Of a stretch of DNA of 64,000 nt, positions 59,317-64,000 are shown in pieces. The notes below the pieces were generated by a model. The model worked only from the letters and a program-made list of their open reading frames with translations, was not told where the DNA came from and made no database searches. The translations under genes and the position numbers were made by a program. This DNA comes from Kingdonia uniflora. Its lineage: Eukaryota; Streptophyta; Magnoliopsida; Ranunculales; Circaeasteraceae. Numbering within the stretch: the stretch's first letter is position 1; each line of letters opens with the position of its first letter. The stretch lies in assembly GCA_014058105.1 (NCBI GenBank), contig JACGCM010001005.1, positions 204,274 through 268,273 on the forward strand, given 5' to 3'.

Positions 59317-61182
59317 CCATCTTTATGTGTCGATTACTATTTTTAAGGTAATTTGCTTTTCTTATTGCATGAGCAAACAATCAAGTGTCAGTTAAAGCAA
59401 CTAAAACTACATCCAAAGCGCCGACATCAAATGTTAGGAAAGTGCATCCTCGACAATCATCCAAAACAAAAGATAAGGTTAGAACACTAATAGTGTAGAA
59501 CATGAAATACAGCCACAGACTATAAAACCTCGAGTAAGCGCTTTATATATGAGTATATTACTTTGAATACTTCAAATGACCAGCACTAATGATTGTTATG
59601 TCTTGCAGGGATTTATTGAGCTTCTTAATTTATCAACATCTGATGAAGAAGGGTTAAGTTTGTATAAAAAAATTTACAATCAGAAAGGTACCATATCCAC
59701 ATAATTCTGATTACTTGTATACTATACAACTTGGCCTCTTTTTCTATGTTCCCAACTTTTATTGCTTTTATGTGGCAAATTTGATGACCCTAAAATTGGT
59801 GGAAGAACTTGAGTAACTGCAGAATTGGTGGCTCACTAAAGAAATAAAATGTTACTGAAGATTTTAACCAACAACTTTGTAGGCCTTTTAATCAAGAATT
59901 GACTCGCCTTTTATTTCATATTGTTAATATATGGGGATCCGAAGTTTTACCTCTTCAGTTAATTGAATATCCTTATTGTTTGTTCTCTTATTTAGTTAAT
60001 TCTTATACTAGATGCAAAAGCCAATGTGCTTCGACTGTAGTTTGTTGAGCTCTTTGATATCCCACTACTAGTGCTCCTAAGACTAAAATTACCTAGGTAC
60101 ATTTTCTTTTGACAAGCTCTTATTTCGCTTAGGTTTGAATAATGAGAGTTGTGTGCAATGAATGAGAGCTAAACATGTATAACATGGGAGATTTTCATCG
60201 TAATATATGTTGTAGATCCTATTATTTTTAAACCATTGTAAACTTTATATACAAATAATATAAGTGTTTTTTTCATGTCTGTCGCCCATGACCACAGCAT
60301 GGTAAGCACGACAAATCTGAGTCTTTATATTCATCCATTACTGATGCCTACTTAGGAACTTAAGAAAAGGAATAGTACATTTTCTTTACTGCAACTTTAT
60401 CCTTTAGTTTCACACGCTTGATTATGTCTATGTAGGAAATATATTTTTGCCAGCGATATATTTGTTTGGACCAGAATGGCGATGATATTTACGTCAAGGG
60501 AGGCAACTCAGGACTGGAACAACGAACTTTTCATGCCTTTATGCGAGAAAAGTTACCAGAAGAAAATCTTGTGCATCTGATGGATAAGAGATTGATGGAG
60601 GAAGGGAAGGTTAAGGAGTTGGAGGCAAACTCTTTAGTGCATGTTCGCTTACCGAAAAAATCCGCGTGATCAAAGCGGGGAAGCTAGATGAAACTGGAGC
60701 TATTGCTAATAGATTTGTTGGACAATATCGTTTTGCAAAGGCCCCTGAAGGAGCACCTACTAATGGGAGTTTGCTTCCTGAAGGAACATCTTATGGCGGA
60801 GGTTTGCTTCCTGAAGGAACAATTCTTGCTTAATAGCTTCTAGTTATAGTTCATGAAGGTCAAGATATTGAACTAAGGTATAACACAAAAATACTTTGTA
60901 CAATGGTCAAAAAGTGATCCAAAATGGGAGGAGTTCTCATTTTACTGAAGGAAGCACCTACAAATGATCTACTAGTTGTAGATGTTTATAGTAAGATGTA
61001 CCGGCATTATCGACGATTGGCATTAACCAGAACCTTCATAATATGTAGGTTATGCAAGTATGAGCCTCGGGTCTTGTCAAAAACAAAAAGATAAATGCGA
61101 TGTACAAGATGATACATCAACAAATGGAAAGTTAGATATTCAGGTGCAGTGTGCTACCTTCGATTTATTTTAGATTTTAGAC
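59148..61182 (+). other. 3' region of the MULE with likely tail exons and unrecognised frames
   Basis: Lys/Arg-rich pieces after the SWIM part (KRQIQKLIRDRKKEEKK near 59,198) and around 59,400-59,480 (TTSKAPTSNVRKVHP) resemble the basic C-terminal tail of FAR1 proteins. Another small exon-like piece reads GFIELLNLSTSDEEG near 59,609. A 67-residue frame at 60,466-60,669 (MREKLPEENLVHLMDKRLME) and the stretch after it, with GSLLPEGT twice (about 60,765-60,830), are not recognised; they could be captured host exons. Confidence 0.45.
59282..59314. repeat. (TA)n microsatellite
   Basis: Sixteen or so TA dinucleotides in a row follow the transposase coding part. The exact number may vary. Confidence 0.95.
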
Positions 61183-61384
61183 AGAGGAGTTAAAAAAGGA
61201 TTCCAAACAGTGTAGGAACTAATGGAGAAATTTTTATAGCATGAGAGAAAGGAGTTAAAAAGGGATCAAAATGGTGTTAAGTTGTGGGTTACAAATTTTG
61301 AATTTTTCTCTCTCATGCCATATGGTGTGTTTTGATTAGAAGAGATCAATTTTTGATCTCTTTAGTGAGATCAAAAAAATTTCC
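61183..61384 (-). repeat. right terminal inverted repeat of the MULE
   Basis: The reverse complement repeats the left end in order with roughly 80-85 percent identity by eye, including the palindromic AGATCAATTTTTGATCTCT. Some small indels, such as CATGCTATAAAAATT in place of a shorter tract on the left, separate the copies. Confidence 0.9.
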
Positions 61385-61393
61385 CTTTTTGCA

Positions 61394-61952
61394 CTAAGAG
61401 AATAGTGCAATACTTCTAAGAATTTTCCATTTGAACCAGCAACAATCAAGTTAAGAACAACATCAATCGATAACGGAGAGAACACAAGGTTTGAATCCTT
61501 CGCTTTGGTTGAGATTACGTACTATGCGAGATGAATAGAGAAGTTTGTTTGGCTGGAGATCGATTTGCGCAGATTCTTTGTTGTTGGTGCGAGGAGAGAT
61601 GTACCGCCGTGTTACCAGATCGAGATCAGAAATGGAGAGAGAGATGATGACAATGTCTAAACTAAGGTGAAGAACCCTCAGCTTGATGAACGAACCCTCT
61701 ATTGGAGCTCGAGTGAGCTTGGATGTCTATTTAGATTATGTGTAAAAAATGTATAAATAATGGTCCCCAGTGATAAAAATTTCCTTTTCTAATCCCAATG
61801 AAATCCCGTGAAAGGTATAGCTATGTTAACTAACGACATGAACAAGTATACGCCATGAATTGAAATCAAAATACTATTGGAAGTGTTATTTCGTGGAGAA
61901 ATAATTAGCAGTTTCTGAGACAATGGGTTTAAGAACTTGCTCCCATAGACGG
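61394..61952. other. internal region between MULE and right LTR
   Basis: No gene is recognised. The strand composition is purine-rich around 61,600-61,660 (GAAATGGAGAGAGAGATGATG). The stretch immediately before the right LTR, CCCATAGACGG, is not a convincing polypurine tract. Confidence 0.4.
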
Positions 61953-62437
61953 TGTAAAATATAATAGCATAATTTTGGGATTCAGACTTAGCCTTTATAC
62001 CATATGTAATCACAACGCTAATATAAAACTAACAAAAAAATTTAGCGTGGAAAACCTTTTAATAGGTTAAAAATCACAACCTCTCTTGAGGATTTTAGAA
62101 AGAGAGAGAGAGAAAGATGTTATTGAGAATGCTAGCTATTACAAGAGGTTCTGTAGAAACTTTTTGATATGAAAAGTCTGTCTTTTCTCTGTAGTTCTAT
62201 GGTCCTATTATAAGTCTTATAATATGACCGTTATCTGCTTTAATGATGAACGTTACAATATATGGTTTTGATGAGTCTTCATAATGATTGTGTAATGGCC
62301 TTGAGTAACTCCTTTTCTTTGTCATTTCTGCATAATGTGTCTTCATAAATGTGTCACGTGTATGTTGACGAGGTCGAGTGGTCGCATGATGGTCAAAGAT
62401 AGAGCTTGAGTTCGAGATGTGGAATAAGCTCCTTACA
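61953..62437. repeat. right LTR of the 10.2-kb element
   Basis: TGTAAAATATAATAGCATAA ... TAAGCTCCTTACA mirrors the left LTR. Differences include a CT-rich (GA)n expansion near 62,097-62,113 and a missing ATATAG piece in the TATA region (CCTATTATAAGTC here). The two LTRs look about 85-90 percent identical by eye, so the insertion is old. Confidence 0.88.
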
Positions 62438-62442
62438 GGAGA

Positions 62443-63730
62443 TACTATTGTCAGTCATTTTAAAGACATTTTTTCTTCTTCAAATCCTACTCTTCAAGCT
62501 GCCAATCTTACATTTTTGAAAAAAAATAATCACAAAGGAAGATAACATTGGCCCGACTTGTGAGCCTCATAAAATCCCTGGGTCGGACGACTTAACTCCC
62601 CTCCTCTATCAAAAGTACTAGGATATCGTAGGAATGGATTTGTTCCTCACCATAAAGAATTTTTTATAAATGATTTCATCTCCAAGAATTCCACTACACG
62701 AACATCACCCTTATCCCTAAAACTTCCAATCTTGAGTACCCCAAACAATTTAGACATATAAGCCTTGTAATGTTAAATATAAAATTATCTCGAAAATCTT
62801 GGCTAATAGACTCAAACCTTATCTTAATAGACTTATTCCTCCTCTCAAAATACTTTTGTCCCTGGTAAAACAATCCTTTACAACATCATCATGCTCAAGA
62901 GGTCCTTAGTACTTTTAATAAAAAGATAGGGGTTACCGGGTATATGACCATCAAACTGGACCTTAGCAAACTTTTCGATAGAATTGGTCATTCTCATTGA
63001 TACTCTCCAAGCCATGAGATTCTATAAAAAAGGTATTACTGGATTTTTCAATGCATTTCCACCACTTCTCTTTCTTTTAACCTCAGCGGCTCTTTTTTGG
63101 TATGTTAAAGCTTAAAGAGGTATTCGCTAAGGGGACCCCCTCTCCCCTTTTCTCTTTATTATTTGTTCTGAAGTTTTCTCGAGGCTTCCTCCTTAAGAAA
63201 GAAATCCACGGTAATAACCATGGTATTAAGACTACTAGAACTGGATCGCCTATTTCTCACCTCTTTTTGTAGGTGATAGTTTTGTATTTTGTAGAGATAT
63301 TTATTTCGCATGTGTTGTTTTTCTGTAAGAATATCAAAGATATCTATACAACTCTAAGCTCTCCCTTAATCCCTCTTCCTGAACATACTCTGATCACCTT
63401 GAGAGGTGTTGTATTTGTTAGTAAATAATATTTTCACCGAAAAGCTACTATCGACCACTTGGGGAAGTTTAGTTACATTATGATTTCTATCTGGAACTCT
63501 ATAAATGAAATAATTTTTGAAAAGGAAAAAACTAATTCCCTTGAAGTTCTTTAAGAGCTGAGAGCTATTACAATGACAATACTCCCCCTGTTAGCCATCC
63601 AGATCCCTGAAAGCCATTTTTCCTTTTACAGAAAAAGGGCGGGCATATTGTCATGGAAGATGCTTTATGGATCATAACAAACCTTCTAGTGGTGTTGGAT
63701 ACGTATTAGGAATTTTAATTTAAATATATT
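62443..63730 (+). pseudogene. LINE ORF2, continuation: reverse transcriptase, heavily broken
   Basis: Directly after the right LTR flank the frame reads TIVSHFKDIFSSSNPTLQ, the block before the RT domain. Further pieces in shifting frames are VTGYMTIKLDLSKLFDRI (about 62,936-62,990), which carries the first catalytic Asp, and RGPPLPFSLYYLF (about 63,131). The FADD box is disrupted near 63,265-63,290 by a shift that creates TAG. Many stops are present. Confidence 0.8.
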
Positions 63731-63916
63731 ATTTCAGGACATGATACCCCCCACGCAAACGATGCGAAAGCTGTGAAGGTTGGCGTAGTTCTCAGAGGAA
63801 TAATAGCGGCAAAGGACTTGGGATTTAGGAGATTTGTACTTTTGTTGGATTGTCAGTGTTTAGTTACCAACCTTATGAGAAAGGTCAGTGAACCTCTCTT
63901 GAGGTGCCCTTTCTAG
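63731..63916 (+). pseudogene. LINE RNase H domain, 3' part
   Basis: The frame reads AKAVKVGVVLRGIIAAKDLG, then FRRFVLLLDCQCLVTNLM, the RVT_3-type RNase H fold seen in plant LINEs (usual form: choice of ancestor helix AKDLGF-(x)n-ESDC). The Asp of LLDCQ is kept. TAG at 63,914 ends it. DNA after it to the window end shows no gene. Confidence 0.75.
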
Positions 63917-64000
63917 AGCTCCAGATATTGTATCATGTATCTTATTTTGACTAGTTTTGTTTTGGTTTATTAGTAGGCGCACAACATGGATATACACTTT

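Larger units (their letters stand above)
56422..61384 (+). mobile_element. FAR1-type Mutator-like element (MULE), 4.96 kb
   Basis: Long terminal inverted repeats of about 200 bp lie at 56,422-56,626 and 61,183-61,384. They share GGGGAAATTTTTT / GGGAAATTTTTTT outer ends, AGATCAATTTTTGATCTCTT, ACACACCAT, GGCATGAGAGAGAAAAATTC and AACCCACAACTTAACAC in inverse order. The flanks CATTTTGCA (56,413-56,421) and CTTTTTGCA (61,385-61,393) fit a 9-bp target duplication with one mismatch. Inside is a FAR1/FRS-like transposase pseudogene on +. Long inverted repeats, 9-bp duplication and a FAR1-like protein together define a MULE of the Jittery/FAR1 kind. Confidence 0.9.
52213..62437. mobile_element. 10.2-kb LTR-flanked element without gag-pol, inserted in the LINE
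   Basis: Direct repeats of 473 and 485 bp bound this segment. The outer flanks are AAAGA (52,208-52,212) and GGAGA (62,438-62,442), compatible with a diverged 5-bp duplication. Removing the segment together with one flank copy brings the two LINE halves into one continuous frame, which supports these exact borders. Inside are a 49-bp tandem repeat, a peroxidase fragment, a hAT MITE and a MULE. Without the two nested transposons it is about 4.7 kb. I find no gag, protease, RT or integrase, and no standard primer site. It resembles a large non-autonomous (LARD-like) retrotransposon. Its strand is unknown. Confidence 0.8.

Noticed and set aside
60466..60669. C-terminus of a receptor kinase
   Set aside because: EENLVHLMDKRLMEEGK is reminiscent of some kinase C-lobes, but no kinase motif is nearby and the frame ends after 67 residues.
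1..64000. tRNA, rRNA, telomere repeat or organelle insert
   Set aside because: I saw no cloverleaf-like gene boxes, no rDNA words, no TTTAGGG arrays and no plastid or mitochondrial gene sequence.

Overview
This window is plant repetitive DNA with no intact host gene, most likely (peri)centromeric heterochromatin of a flowering plant. The evidence is a 21.8-kb array of a 168-bp satellite, followed by 42 kb of nested and decayed transposable elements of plant types: Ty3/gypsy of the Tat kind, Ty1/copia, LINEs with an RNase H domain, hAT elements, and a FAR1-type Mutator-like element. I cannot name the species.

Layout. (1) 1-21,758: satellite array. The 168-bp monomers are arranged in higher-order repeats of about 1.21 kb (seven monomers) and 1.55 kb (nine monomers), with hybrid, deleted and fold-back variants. 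(2) 21,759-28,060: the 3' half of a Tat-like gypsy element read on +: a 43-bp tandem repeat block, a spliced antisense gene (PF04195-like domain plus coiled coil), a polypurine tract and a 3' LTR. A second LTR fragment with a triplicated 109-bp TATA-bearing unit follows. (3) 28,060-29,713: 3' half of a LINE on minus. (4) 29,714-32,938: a gypsy element with 5' LTR, Met-type primer site, gag, protease and RT, cut off in RNase H. (5) 34,828-39,835: a second Tat-like gypsy with LTR, TGGCGCC primer site, RT, two RNase H domains, integrase, 44-50-bp tandem repeats and an antisense coiled-coil gene. (6) 40,700-43,891: a copia relic on minus, interrupted by an LTR-like insert. (7) 44,950-46,972: a non-autonomous hAT element with a perfect 8-bp target duplication. 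(8) 47.7-48.7 kb: copia LTR scraps. (9) 49,606-50,219: a solo LTR with a perfect 5-bp target duplication. (10) From 51.0 kb to the window end: a LINE on +, split by a 10.2-kb LTR-flanked element without gag-pol (52,213-62,437). That element holds a 49-bp tandem repeat, a class III peroxidase fragment, a 521-bp hAT MITE and a 4.96-kb FAR1-type MULE.

The nesting gives an order of events: LINE first, then the LTR-flanked element, then the MITE and MULE inside it. Every coding sequence I recognise carries stops, frameshifts or lost catalytic residues, so the elements here are probably immobile. The points most worth following are the satellite's higher-order organisation, the placement of tandem repeats beside antisense genes in two Tat-like elements (one touching the satellite), and the gene-capturing LTR element.
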